From Myroides odoratus (GTDB lineage Bacteria; Bacteroidota; Bacteroidia; Flavobacteriales; Flavobacteriaceae), in NCBI RefSeq assembly GCF_001549985.1, contig NZ_LROZ01000026.1, positions 1-40,354 of the forward strand: DNA of 40,354 bases, given 5' to 3'. The translations under genes were made by a program, and so were the position numbers. Below, piece after piece: positions 24,556 to 32,421 of the stretch (position 1 is its first letter; every line of letters starts with the position of its first letter). Below the pieces are notes generated by a model. That model saw only the letters and a list, made by a program, of their open reading frames with translations. It was not told where the DNA came from and searched no databases.

Positions 24556-24888
24556 TTAAAAATAACGATTTATAAGATCTTGAATAATATCTCTAAAAGT
24601 GAAATGTCTAGGATAATGATATTCTCCTTCATAAATATCCCACACCCCTCTATTTCTATCATAGATTCCAACATATAAAGTAAAAGAACCTCCGTAATTT
24701 GAAGAAGAAGGTGAAATTCTTTGGCCTTCTTCTAAAATAGCTTTAACAGCATCTTTGCTTATTGAGCGTTCAAATTGATATTCAAGAACCTCTCCGCTTC
24801 TTACATCTTTAAATTGCGCTCTGGTCTGAGCTTGGACTGCGGTATTTACTCCAAATACCAATAAAAATAACATAATAAAATTCTTCAT
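24556..24888 (-). CDS. Small secreted protein of unknown function
   Basis: 110 residues from the ATG at 24886-24888, chosen because it gives a classical signal peptide (MKNFIMLFLLVFGVNTAVQA, cleavage before Gln-Thr); an upstream ATG at 24933 would place 15 extra residues before it. The mature part, about 90 residues, has alternating strands and helices (QFKDVRSGEVLEYQFERS, SFTLYVGIYDRNRGVWDIYE) and no cysteines. Expected in the periplasm. It is bounded on both sides by identical hairpins in inverted orientation, so it is a self-contained transcription unit. Family not recognised. Confidence 0.7.
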   Translation of the reverse strand: MKNFIMLFLLVFGVNTAVQAQTRAQFKDVRSGEVLEYQFERSISKDAVKAILEEGQRISPSSSNYGGSFTLYVGIYDRNRGVWDIYEGEYHYPRHFTFRDIIQDLINRYF

Positions 24889-25061
24889 AGTTTCTGATTT
24901 TAAATTATTAAAAATAATGGTTAACCATATCAAATATAATAAAAAAAGAATAAAAATTAATTTATTTTCAAATAAAAGCTAATTTTTATTCTTTTTTTAT
25001 CAAAAAATTACGTTTAAAAAACAAAAAAAATCTAGGTTTTTCAAGCATTCAAGACTAGAAT

Positions 25062-25089
25062 AAAAAAGCCCCTTAATTGGGGCTTTTTT
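25062..25089 (+). terminator. Terminator hairpin, inverted copy of 24509-24530
   Basis: Arms AAAAAAGCCCC and GGGGCTTTTTT around TTAATT. Works in either direction because of flanking A and T runs. No intact plus-strand gene precedes it, so its original gene may be gone; it insulates the secreted-protein gene. Confidence 0.7.
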
Positions 25090-25780
25090 ATTTAAGCATA
25101 TTATATAAGACATAAGGTATAATACTTATTTCTTATCAAATTTTATAAATCTTGTAAACTTAATAGATAGACTCTACAAACGGAACGAGTTTTACATAGC
25201 AAGTAAATATCTTCTTGGAGAGACCATTGTAAATCAAATAGGGAAAACACCAGCTTCAAGATGAGCTTTTTTTGCAAAAACGATATAACTTAACTGTTAG
25301 TTTACCTATCCAAAAATGGAAACCTAAAGTTGAATTTGAGCCTTTATTTTAAATGAAAGATTTTACCCAAATACCACAAGAACGATTTTTATATAAAGAT
25401 GATTACTTTTTGATAATTAAAGATATTTTTCCAGTTAATCCTAATCATTTACTTATCAGAATACTGTAAGATAGGATTACCTATAATATGATTGATTATC
25501 ATTTTCGAGTCATAATCACACATATGATTAATATTTATCAAAAAGTATGGAATGATTTTAAAATCAAAGATTTCATAGATTCTCCAAATGATTAATTTGA
25601 AGTAAAATAAGACATGTAAAAAAATCGCCAATTCGCTACTAAAATCCCCCATTCCTTCTAATAAATCTGTTAAAATTCATCAGTTGATTTTCCTTTGAAT
25701 TACTTTGAAAAAAGTGTTGTACAAAAATACAAAAATTGGGGATAAACCCCTATGAATGCTAGGATCTTATTTATTGTATC
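25090..25780. other. Decayed region with remains of two plus-strand genes
   Basis: From about 25246 a frame reads GKHQLQDELFLQKRYN and then SLPIQKWKPKVEFEPLF with a stop at about 25350, immediately followed by ATG of the HIT-like fragment, like two neighbouring genes in an operon. The first is not recognisable and lacks its 5' part. The 67-codon minus-strand frame across 25449-25652 lacks protein character and is ignored. Confidence 0.4.
25353..25594 (+). pseudogene. Fragment resembling a HIT-family protein
   Basis: Starts at an ATG with MKDFTQIPQERFLYKDDYFL, then IIKDIFPVNPNHLLI. This resembles the N-terminal half of histidine-triad proteins (bound-ligand strand followed by P..pNHlLI). It is closed by a TAA at about 25467. 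A later frame, IYQKVWNDFKIKDFIDSPND to a stop at about 25594, may be the C-terminal remains; the catalytic H-x-H-x-H is not seen. The assignment is tentative. Confidence 0.35.
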
Positions 25781-25867
25781 GGGAAGTAAAGTACTTCTGA
25801 TGTTAGATAAAAGACCAAAACCAAGGATACGCAAGTATTTCTTGGCTTTAGAAGTAATTTACTTCCC
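25781..25867. repeat. Long inverted repeat with nested hairpin
   Basis: 18-base arms at 25781-25798 and 25850-25867 (GGGAAGTAAAGTACTTCT against its complement, one mismatch) enclose 51 bases that contain a second, CCAAG...CTTGG hairpin. It is followed directly by two further terminator-like hairpins (25885-25917 and 25929-25966). No gene overlaps it. Confidence 0.65.
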
Positions 25868-25884
25868 ATTCTAAATAAAACACC

Positions 25885-25917
25885 AAAGCCAAGGATAAAA
25901 ACATCCCTTGGCTTTTT
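25885..25917 (+). terminator. Terminator hairpin, plus strand
   Basis: Arms AAAGCCAAGG and CCTTGGCTTT with a 13-base spacer, then a T run. A related but weaker copy lies at about 25815-25850 (ACCAAAACCAAGGAT...CTTGGCTTTA). The gene it served on the plus strand is no longer visible. Confidence 0.6.
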
Positions 25918-25928
25918 GACACTGTACT

Positions 25929-25966
25929 AAAAAATCCCAAGCGGTACGGTAACCTGGGATTTTTTT
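25929..25966 (-). terminator. Terminator overlapping the stop codon of the next gene
   Basis: Arms AAAAAATCCCA and TGGGATTTTTTT with a GC-containing loop; on the minus strand the stem begins right at the stop codon at 25965-25967 and ends in a T run. Also terminates plus-strand transcripts. Confidence 0.75.
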
Positions 25967-26531
25967 ATTTCTCTTTATCCTCCTTCTCAAAATACTCTAT
26001 CAGCTGAAGCATTGTATTTTCGGTTTGCATAATATCCAATAAGATCATTTTAAAAGTCTGCTTTGTATTCTCGTCAGTAGAGTTAATATTGGAATACAGA
26101 TAAGTCATTAAGAACTCGCTCTTGTTATTGATCATTTCCTTTAATTCCGCAATATTAGATAGTGTATTCACACGATTATAATCCATTAGATCTATCTTAG
26201 TACTTGATATTGCTTTCCATCCATTAATCTTCACTTGAGGAATATAAATACCTTTCGAATCCATTACTATCTTTTGTATAGTTACTTCTTTATTCTTGCT
26301 ATTCTCTTCCAATCCAGCAATCAAAGCTTCCTGTTTAGGTATCATCTCTTTTATATCCTCCTTAGACTCACTTAATTCAGTACTAATAGTTGTATACACC
26401 TGTCTAATATACGCTTTATCCTTGCGCTGAGAATTCCAATTATCAATAAACAAAGCAATTAAAATCCCTACTACAACAGGAATTATCTCTTTAACGAATT
26501 GTATACCATATCTCTTTATTCTTTGTTTCAT
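25965..26531 (-). CDS. Single-pass membrane protein, DUF6090-like anchor
   Basis: 188 residues. The N-terminal segment KRYGIQFVKEIIPVVVGILI, then ALFIDNWNSQRKDK, has one membrane helix (about 14-30) followed by a basic stretch, very like the anchor of DUF6090 proteins of Bacteroidota (VVIGILIALQINNWN). The remainder is a helical soluble part facing, by the positive-charge rule, probably the cytosol or a juxtamembrane location. No catalytic motif is visible and function is unknown. Single gene with a terminator abutting its stop codon. Family assignment by anchor resemblance only. Confidence 0.6.
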   Translation of the reverse strand: MKQRIKRYGIQFVKEIIPVVVGILIALFIDNWNSQRKDKAYIRQVYTTISTELSESKEDIKEMIPKQEALIAGLEENSKNKEVTIQKIVMDSKGIYIPQVKINGWKAISSTKIDLMDYNRVNTLSNIAELKEMINNKSEFLMTYLYSNINSTDENTKQTFKMILLDIMQTENTMLQLIEYFEKEDKEK

Positions 26532-26692
26532 TAATTTAAGTATGGAATAAGGTTATCAATTTACAAGGCTTACACACTATTTACTGACTTTTATAATCAT
26601 AAAAAGCCTTTAAACTAAATTAGCCTAAACTATTTCGCTAATTTAATTAAATATTGATATGCGAAACATGAGATACTTAAAATTCTTGAATT

Positions 26693-26726
26693 AAAAAAAA
26701 CTCCTTAGTTCAGATACACTAAGGAG
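26693..26726 (-). terminator. Terminator of the serine hydrolase gene
   Basis: Arms CTCCTTAGT and ACTAAGGAG, eight-base loop; the minus-strand transcript then runs into eight T. It lies just 15 bases after the stop codon. Confidence 0.85.
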
Positions 26727-26740
26727 GTTATTATACTCAT

Positions 26741-27844
26741 TTACTTCTTCTCTTTTAGTAGCAAAGACAAAAACTCCTTTCCTATATAAGGGTTAATGAT
26801 ATGTTGAAAGTCTTTTTGTAGTGTGAATACAGTGACTGTAGCATCTGCTTCTGGAGAATAGATAACATCTGTTCCCCACCATCCACCGTGATAATAAGCA
26901 TTAAATCCTAAATCAAAATGAAATACTCCAAGACAATACTTAGACTGATCAGCAGGTAGAACATAAGTAGTCATCTCCTGAAGAAGCTTCTTATCTTTTA
27001 TAATTTTTCCTTCAAACAAATATTGAAAAAAAAACGCTGATTCTTTTGTAGTAGAAGCAATTCCCCCACCGCCGTATAAATCCCAAGAAGGATCTAAATC
27101 ATAAGAATCCCAATTGTACTTCTTAGCATATTGATGGGCTAATGCCATAGACTGTTTAGGATATTCTTCTAAGTTAATAAACCATGTCTCAGTCAATCCT
27201 AACTCTTTATACTTTAATAAATCACGCATCGCTAAGTAGAACACTTTATTAGTCTTTTGTTCTATAATCTCTGCTAATAACAGATAATTAATATCTCCAT
27301 AGCTAAACTTCTCTCCTACTTTCTGAGGTTCTCCCATCTGCATAGATCGCTTTACTTGTTCCTCTTTTGTCCAAATGTGTTTTGGTTTTTCATTGACCAA
27401 CTCAAAATAAGCATCATTTACATAATCTTGAATACCTGAAGTATGAGATAATAAGTGTTTTACCGTAATCTTATTTAAATCATAGTTCGCCTTTTCAAAC
27501 ATTTGACGAGTCTGCTTAGACAGTAACTTCTCTATAGATTGATCTAAAGATATCTTCCCTTCCTCTACTAACCTCAGCGTAGCTGCAGCTACATAAGGCT
27601 TTGTATTACTTGCTATCAAAACAGGTTGTTCGCGCTTTAAAGCTATACCTGTTTTAATATCTGAAACGCCAGTGGCATAACTCCACGAAACACCTTGTTT
27701 AGGAGACTCTACGTGTACCATAATACCTGCTGCATCTTTATGTTTAGCATATAGAGAATCTATCTTATGCTGAAACACAGATTGTAATTGGGCTGTACTT
27801 AATAAGGGGAATAATAAACAGGTTAATAGTAATGTTTTCTTCAT
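26741..27844 (-). CDS. Secreted serine hydrolase of the class C beta-lactamase / D,D-peptidase fold
   Basis: 367 residues with a signal peptide (MKKTLLLTCLLFPLLSTAQ). Active-site signatures: Ser79-Asn-Thr-Lys82 (IASNTKPYVAAATL), the Tyr motif region FSYGDINYLLLAEI, and HGG near residue 317 (YYHGGWWGTDVIYSP) in the KTG position. The second motif is Y-G-D instead of the usual Y-S/A-N, so substrate class is uncertain. Such proteins act in the periplasm as peptidases, esterases or peptidoglycan hydrolases; true beta-lactamase activity should not be assumed. Single gene with its own terminator, divergent from a transposase remnant. Confidence 0.88.
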   Translation of the reverse strand: MKKTLLLTCLLFPLLSTAQLQSVFQHKIDSLYAKHKDAAGIMVHVESPKQGVSWSYATGVSDIKTGIALKREQPVLIASNTKPYVAAATLRLVEEGKISLDQSIEKLLSKQTRQMFEKANYDLNKITVKHLLSHTSGIQDYVNDAYFELVNEKPKHIWTKEEQVKRSMQMGEPQKVGEKFSYGDINYLLLAEIIEQKTNKVFYLAMRDLLKYKELGLTETWFINLEEYPKQSMALAHQYAKKYNWDSYDLDPSWDLYGGGGIASTTKESAFFFQYLFEGKIIKDKKLLQEMTTYVLPADQSKYCLGVFHFDLGFNAYYHGGWWGTDVIYSPEADATVTVFTLQKDFQHIINPYIGKEFLSLLLKEKK

Positions 27845-27890
27845 TTAAAATTAGGTTAGTTAAAGCCATGTATAGAATTCGTCTTGACTT

Positions 27891-27917
27891 TTGTAAAATA
27901 AAGGTTATATAAATTTG
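27891..27917 (+). promoter_or_regulatory. Bacteroidota-type promoter in front of the transposase remnant
   Basis: TTG at 27891-27893 and TAAATTTG at 27910-27917, spaced 16 bases, matching the TTG/TAnnTTTG consensus. The ATG of the transposase-like fragment follows 30 bases downstream. Confidence 0.5.
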
Positions 27918-27947
27918 TACCACTAAACAAACAAAACTTATAACCCC

Positions 27948-28052
27948 ATGTACCAAGTACTCCATAAAGATAGTATAGAATTAGATATAGTACCCCATTT
28001 ACTACTGCCAAAAAGAGGATTTAAATCAAAACCTCCTAAAATGGGGTGTTAA
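27948..28052 (+). pseudogene. N-terminal fragment of an insertion-sequence transposase
   Basis: 34 codons starting MYQVLHKDSIELDIVPHLLL and ending PKRGFKSKPPKMGC before a stop. The pattern M-Y-x-(V/I)-L-x-K-x-F/S-I-E-x-x-I-V-P-H-L...KRGF is the start of flavobacterial IS transposases, as I remember them. Everything after KRGFKSK is gone. It has a good promoter. The intact gene at 28061 begins just beyond, so the lost IS body was probably deleted rather than interrupted. Confidence 0.5.
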
Positions 28053-28060
28053 TACTAGTT

Positions 28061-28522
28061 ATGAAAAAAATACATTTTATTTTACTACTTAGTTTTATAA
28101 ATATTCATTGCTTTAGTCAAGAGGATAAAGCAATACATTTTGATACATATCGTACGATATGTACTGACTTCATTATTGATCTGACCCAGCAAGACCCTAT
28201 CATACACGATAAACAAGTTAATTATGTCATTCTGGCGCTTGCAAAAAAAGACGAAGAACATCTAGGTTATTTCCGTTTTACACTTGACAAAGAAATTAAT
28301 TTAGCAGAAACCAATTCGATTAAAACAATACTATTTACAACTTTTGTGAGCAACTTAAAACAAGAAATTAAGAAAAAAAATAGTGCCCTAAAAAAGCAGA
28401 AAATTAGAAAAGCAGTATCCTTTGACAACCTGCTTTACGCTCCTGTTTTAATTCAATTAAAAAACAACGAAACCCTCAAACATTATAAAAGTCAAATTGA
28501 GTATCAAGAAATTGTCTTTTAA
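28061..28522 (+). CDS. Secreted protein of unknown function
   Basis: 153 residues from the ATG at 28061, which opens a clear signal peptide (MKKIHFILLLSFINIHCFSQ); an upstream ATG would add five residues before it. The Cys in HCFSQ is not in a good lipobox. The mature part is a mixed alpha/beta domain ending in ALKKQKIRKAVSFDNLLYAP and a strand-rich tail. No recognised domain. It may use the promoter of the transposase remnant. Located between the transposase fragment and the rteC remnant. Confidence 0.62.
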   Translation: MKKIHFILLLSFINIHCFSQEDKAIHFDTYRTICTDFIIDLTQQDPIIHDKQVNYVILALAKKDEEHLGYFRFTLDKEINLAETNSIKTILFTTFVSNLKQEIKKKNSALKKQKIRKAVSFDNLLYAPVLIQLKNNETLKHYKSQIEYQEIVF

Positions 28523-29524
28523 TCAAAGTCAAAATTCAAAAAAACAAACTAATTAATAAAGGTCTTTTAAATTAAGATAATAGGGTGTGATATTAAAAAA
28601 TCTCTCCCTATTTTTTATATCTATTTTTATTTTCTATCTTATCTAAAGAAAAGTTCTACCAATCGGAACGAAAAGTCTGCTAAATAGCCCAACAACGCAT
28701 CTTTATACTCATTAAATTAGATACTTGAAAAAATATTCTACTTATATTTATTCACTTATACTGGTATATTGCAAGTCCGTTTTAGGTTATATCTCACTTG
28801 TTGTTTTAGATTGAATAATGGAAACCTTGAAATACGAAAACTTGCGGTGCTTTTTCAAGAATTGTTTCAAATCCCTTTAGGAAATATTCATCACGCGTTT
28901 TACCGGATAAAACAAGAGTTAAATCAAGGACTTGTTATTTGGATAAGTTGAAACAGGAATTGGAAAAGTATATGGATAAAAAGTATTGAATCTAAATCTT
29001 TATTTTTAGCATATGAGTTTTGACTTTTATCGGTTCAAGGAGCTTTTCAACATTCAAATGCCTATAAAAAAGAAGCAACGGAGAAACAACGCATTGAATT
29101 TAGAAAAAGAAAGTAGACGTACAAGTTTAGCAGAAATGGAGTTGTCTCTTTTAATAGAAATCAGTAATGAACAGCATAAATAGCTTTACATTTAAAGGTT
29201 ATTTATATTTAGACATAAATTTAGAGCATGTTCCCTATTTTCTTTTAGTTCATTGTGTTATGTTTTTATATTTTTACATTAAAATGAAATCTACTTATTG
29301 CTATGTCGATTATAAAGAATTACAGCAAACAATACTCATTTGAGTACTTCAATATTCAAACTAATTTAAAAAAAGGAACAACAGACAAAGGTTCATACAG
29401 TTAAAACCGCAGAACCTAGTTTAGGACTCATATTCTATTAAACGATCACCATCACAGGACATCAAAGTTTCGATGAAAAGTAATCGTTCCATTATACAGT
29501 CTACCTAAAACCACATATTCTATC
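28523..29524. other. Decayed mobile-element DNA
   Basis: Carries the rteC remnant (28769-28989) and an unidentified frame at about 29012-29182 starting MSFDFYRFKELFNIQM, of about 56 codons, with a competing frame AYKKEATEKQRIEFRKRK, suggesting frameshift decay. The rest (28523-28740 and 29185-29524) shows no recognisable gene. Confidence 0.5.
28769..28989 (+). pseudogene. rteC: C-terminal remnant of RteC, regulator of CTnDOT-like elements
   Basis: The frame reads LNNGNLEIRKLAVLFQELFQ, then IPLGNIHHAFYRIKQELNQG, closed by a stop. After one frameshift it continues YLDKLKQELEKYMDKKY to the final stop at 28987-28989. This is the characteristic RteC C terminus (I-N-N-G-n-x-x-I...F...F...LG...F...R). 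The upstream part is frameshifted and the first two thirds are missing. RteC activates the excision operon of tetracycline-regulated conjugative transposons, which includes the topoisomerase-like exc gene; the topB remnant on the other strand 6 kb away fits. Confidence 0.8.
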
Positions 29525-30103
29525 ATGACAAAAGGAGAAAGCCTAATTAAAGATACAGCCATACAAAATCTAGATTTTAAAGCGCTACAAAACCTTAGAA
29601 GCACCTATTTCGAATACTTGAAAACCAATCCTATAGTATTTCCTTCATCCATAGATATAATAGATAGTATCAAATTTTTAAAGAGAAAAAATGGTGCTAA
29701 CATCACAATCATTGGGCCTTATAAAAATATCACTGTATTTGAAGCTGCAAACAGGATTGCTTCTGATTTAGTAATTATCAATGGTTTATTAGAGCTTATC
29801 GAAACCAAATCCGAATACCAAAAGGCTACGTTCACATTGCGTTTAGGTATAACGAATCACAGAGGACATGGTGATTTCACAATTTCTCTGGATAATCAAG
29901 ACTATGAAGGAGAAGCTTTTAATGTCGCTCCTTCTTTCTTAAAAGCTAAACTTAGAAACACAATCAACAAATGGAAAGACAATTCGAAATTAATGCATAT
30001 TCTTATTAATGAAGACTCTTTTGAAAAAAACAACTTTAAAGATCTGGATTTTCGTGTATTCAAAGTTAAAAACTGGGAACTCCTACCTCAACTTATTAAA
30101 TAA
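29525..30103 (+). CDS. Uncharacterised protein
   Basis: 192 residues, soluble, no signal peptide or membrane helix. Predicted N-terminal helices (FKALQNLRSTYFEYLKTN), a Rossmann-like strand-helix-strand (NITIIGPYKNITVFEAANRI), then a strand-rich centre with LRLGITNHRGHGDFTISLDN and YEGEAFNVAPSFLKAKLRN, and a C-terminal strand pair. The GDF...EGEAFNV stretch looks conserved and might be an active or binding site, but I cannot name the family. It lies next to the rteC remnant and so may be cargo of the old element. The ATG at 29525 gives the best start. Confidence 0.65.
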   Translation: MTKGESLIKDTAIQNLDFKALQNLRSTYFEYLKTNPIVFPSSIDIIDSIKFLKRKNGANITIIGPYKNITVFEAANRIASDLVIINGLLELIETKSEYQKATFTLRLGITNHRGHGDFTISLDNQDYEGEAFNVAPSFLKAKLRNTINKWKDNSKLMHILINEDSFEKNNFKDLDFRVFKVKNWELLPQLIK

Positions 30104-30183
30104 CATTGGGAAGTTTAAAAATTAAAATAAAGTATCCCCGTCTCAAAATTCAATAATATGAGAACATTTTTTACCCTATCTAT

Positions 30184-30272
30184 CTTTATTATCTTGCATT
30201 AACTTCGCTTTAAAACGATTAGGAAACAAGACACCTAATTTGTCTTCTGTTTGTACAATATAGTTAGGTTCA
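30184..30272 (-). pseudogene. C-terminal fragment of a lost gene
   Basis: A 28-codon frame EPNYIVQTEDKLGVLFPNRF, continuing KAKLMQDNKDR and ending in a stop, with protein-like composition but no start; the frame is closed upstream by a stop. It sits directly downstream of the gene at 30314. Probably a decayed tail of a neighbour; family not recognised. Confidence 0.25.
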
Positions 30273-30313
30273 ATTTAAAAGGGCATAATCTTTATATTTT
30301 GGATGAACTCACA

Positions 30314-31081
30314 TTAGAAATCAACATAAAAAATAGCATCAAGGAGAAGATAATCACTCAAATCCGCGGTATTAATGAGTATTCTTTGTCGTTTATTTTC
30401 TCCTCTTTCGTAGTTTGCTTTTTCTAATAAGCTCCAATAAAACGCATTGTTATAAACAATTAGTGCTAAATCAGTAGTAGGAAGGTTTAAATACGTTTCA
30501 CCCAGCTCGTATAAGTCACAAACCGTTGTATTTTGAAAGGGGTTTATCTTTCCTTTAGGAAAATTATCTGTACTGATGACATTCATTTGTTCATCTAGAG
30601 CAAAACCAATACAGTATTTTACATTTTCAATAGGTTCAAAATAATAATGCATTGCATATTTAGCTAGACACTGTGTTAGATCTACTGTAGGGACTTTGTC
30701 TTGAAAATCATCTACTCGATCTAAATCAACAATTTCAAACGTATAGAAATTCAGATGTTTTAAAAAGTATGCATCCGTTTTCTGCAACACATGATCTTTA
30801 ATACGAGCTTCTACAGCCAAGAATTCAGTCTTTACTAAGTTGATATCATTGTAATCTAGAATATCCAACACTTCCGTTGTGTTGTGAGGAGAAAAAGAAT
30901 ATTGATACCCAGGGCAACGTAAAGTAAAAGGGATAGTTGCAAAGGTGCCAGTCAAAAGTTTTGTATCACATTGGGAAAATGAAGACATCGAAAAAAATGT
31001 ACTGATTAGCAGGAGTACATAGTTCAACTGTGGCAGATAATTGGCGTGTGGTTGTTTATTCGATTGTACGTTAAGCATCAT
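30314..31081 (-). CDS. Probable secreted protein, family unknown
   Basis: 255 residues. An N-terminal hydrophobic stretch (LNYVLLLISTFFSMSSFSQC, about residues 19-38) after a short hydrophilic lead looks like a signal sequence; a start nearer to it is not available as ATG. The mature part has several Cys (38, 56 and others) and ends in LLLDAIFYVDF. No known domain recognised. It is followed by a decayed fragment and stands in a run of minus-strand genes for envelope proteins (lipoprotein at 31231, membrane protein at 32366), separated from them by about 150 bases. Confidence 0.6.
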   Translation of the reverse strand: MMLNVQSNKQPHANYLPQLNYVLLLISTFFSMSSFSQCDTKLLTGTFATIPFTLRCPGYQYSFSPHNTTEVLDILDYNDINLVKTEFLAVEARIKDHVLQKTDAYFLKHLNFYTFEIVDLDRVDDFQDKVPTVDLTQCLAKYAMHYYFEPIENVKYCIGFALDEQMNVISTDNFPKGKINPFQNTTVCDLYELGETYLNLPTTDLALIVYNNAFYWSLLEKANYERGENKRQRILINTADLSDYLLLDAIFYVDF

Positions 31082-31230
31082 TGATTATATGGGGTAACAT
31101 TATTACTTATTTTTCTATCCTATCTAGTGTTTTTTACTTTTTTAGTTTTAGGAATTTAAGCAGACTAAATTTTGATTTTGATTTAACTACATACATTAGA
31201 TTTTCAACGGTTACTTTATTGACACTATTT

Positions 31231-32421
31231 TTATAGTTCTAAGTCTTGTGTAAAATTCGCTGTACTAAAGTTTCGCTCCAGAAAGTTATACCCCAAATCA
31301 TACGTTATAGCCCCTCTGTCTTCAAATTCAAATTTGTAGAACTGTCCATCAGTTACCACGTTTTTTATTTCATATTGATGTGTTCTTGCTTCATTCGGAT
31401 CAGGCCCCCAATAGTCAAAATTATCAGTAAAGACAAGCTTGTACTTTGGAGCAAATACTTCATTTACCTGTTTTGCTTTTTTGAGTGCTGTCCAAAGGTA
31501 AAAACTTTCGGATTTGGCCAGTGGTAAGACCAAGTTCTCCTTTTTAAAGGTGAATGAATGTAACTTAGGATAGAAAGGCTCATCATAAGGCAACGGATCA
31601 AGGTGCATCACATCATGAATGTTCGAAAGTAACATATAGGCCCAGATCATCTCATTAGTACTCGCCATTCCGTAGTCCTCTATTGTCTTAACAATCTTCC
31701 CATTTTTAATAAAGGTGGTTGTCAGTGTTTGATCATCCGTATGATCAACGGCATAGCTATTCTCAAGAGCTAAGGGATTTGCCTTTCTAAACTTGTCAAA
31801 AATAGTTTGCGTTGTTTGACGGTCAAGATGTCCAGCATAAAAACCAAGTGATTTCACATAGCCTTCTCCCTGAAATAAAACATCTCCTTCTTTAGTGATC
31901 GAAATATCGAGTATGGGACATGAACCATAACAGCCCGAACTAGAATAGATAATTTGATCAAAATTGGGCAAACTTTCTAAGTTATAGGTAAGTTTCTTAT
32001 ATCGGATTATCGTGCTATCATTCCATGCTAATTGCAAAGTATCATTTCTTTTAGAAACAAATTTCCATTGAAACTCCCAATTATGGGTTACTAGACTTTT
32101 AATACGAACACTGTCTTTATTGACTTGGTAGGGTACTGTATTTCCTAAAAATTGTCGCATTCTCTTTCCTGTTACTCGATCTAAAGCTTCTTTATAGAAT
32201 CCCGAATAAAAGGAGATACTATCCTTGGAGATTGTCATTCCTATAGGTAAACGAAAGGATGCTAGTGGAAAATCATCTTTTAGACTGTCATCCCTAATTA
32301 ATTCCCAATCACCCACCAATGTTTCTCTTACATTGTTATCCGCTTTTTGTTGCTCTCTACGTTGACTACATCCTAAAAGTATAGTCGTGAAAATAATAAA
32401 AAGAATTGTACGTGTTCCCAT
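31231..32421 (-). CDS. DUF6438-domain lipoprotein
   Basis: 396 residues with a lipoprotein signal: MGTRTILFIIFTTILLGC, the Cys18 being the lipid attachment site. The central region IIYSSSGCYGSCPILDISIT to about residue 270 matches the DUF6438 pattern (S.GCyGtCP), in which the paired Cys may form a disulfide; it continues with GEGYVKSLGFYAGHLD and TEDYG-like motif TIEDYGMAS. The N-terminal 130 residues resemble a lipocalin-like strand domain (LVGDWELIRDD). It would sit in the outer or inner membrane facing the periplasm. Function unknown. Its start overlaps the end of the upstream gene by 56 bases, so both are probably co-expressed. Confidence 0.78.
   Translation of the reverse strand: MGTRTILFIIFTTILLGCSQRREQQKADNNVRETLVGDWELIRDDSLKDDFPLASFRLPIGMTISKDSISFYSGFYKEALDRVTGKRMRQFLGNTVPYQVNKDSVRIKSLVTHNWEFQWKFVSKRNDTLQLAWNDSTIIRYKKLTYNLESLPNFDQIIYSSSGCYGSCPILDISITKEGDVLFQGEGYVKSLGFYAGHLDRQTTQTIFDKFRKANPLALENSYAVDHTDDQTLTTTFIKNGKIVKTIEDYGMASTNEMIWAYMLLSNIHDVMHLDPLPYDEPFYPKLHSFTFKKENLVLPLAKSESFYLWTALKKAKQVNEVFAPKYKLVFTDNFDYWGPDPNEARTHQYEIKNVVTDGQFYKFEFEDRGAITYDLGYNFLERNFSTANFTQDLEL

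Noticed and set aside
25449..25652. 67-codon minus-strand frame
   Set aside because: Runs antisense to the HIT-like remnant; hydrophobic and Ile/Phe-rich as expected by chance in AT-rich DNA.
26741..27844. Possible antibiotic-resistance beta-lactamase
   Set aside because: The second motif is Y-G-D and the overall sequence fits the broad serine hydrolase family; resistance activity is not supported by sequence alone.
27765..27965. 66-codon minus-strand frame overlapping the serine hydrolase start
   Set aside because: Overlaps the signal-peptide region of a firm gene and the antisense of the transposase fragment.
29525..30103. Possible PD-(D/E)xK restriction-type nuclease
   Set aside because: The spacing D...E-x-K is not met (EGEAFNV has no Lys in place), so no nuclease call is made.
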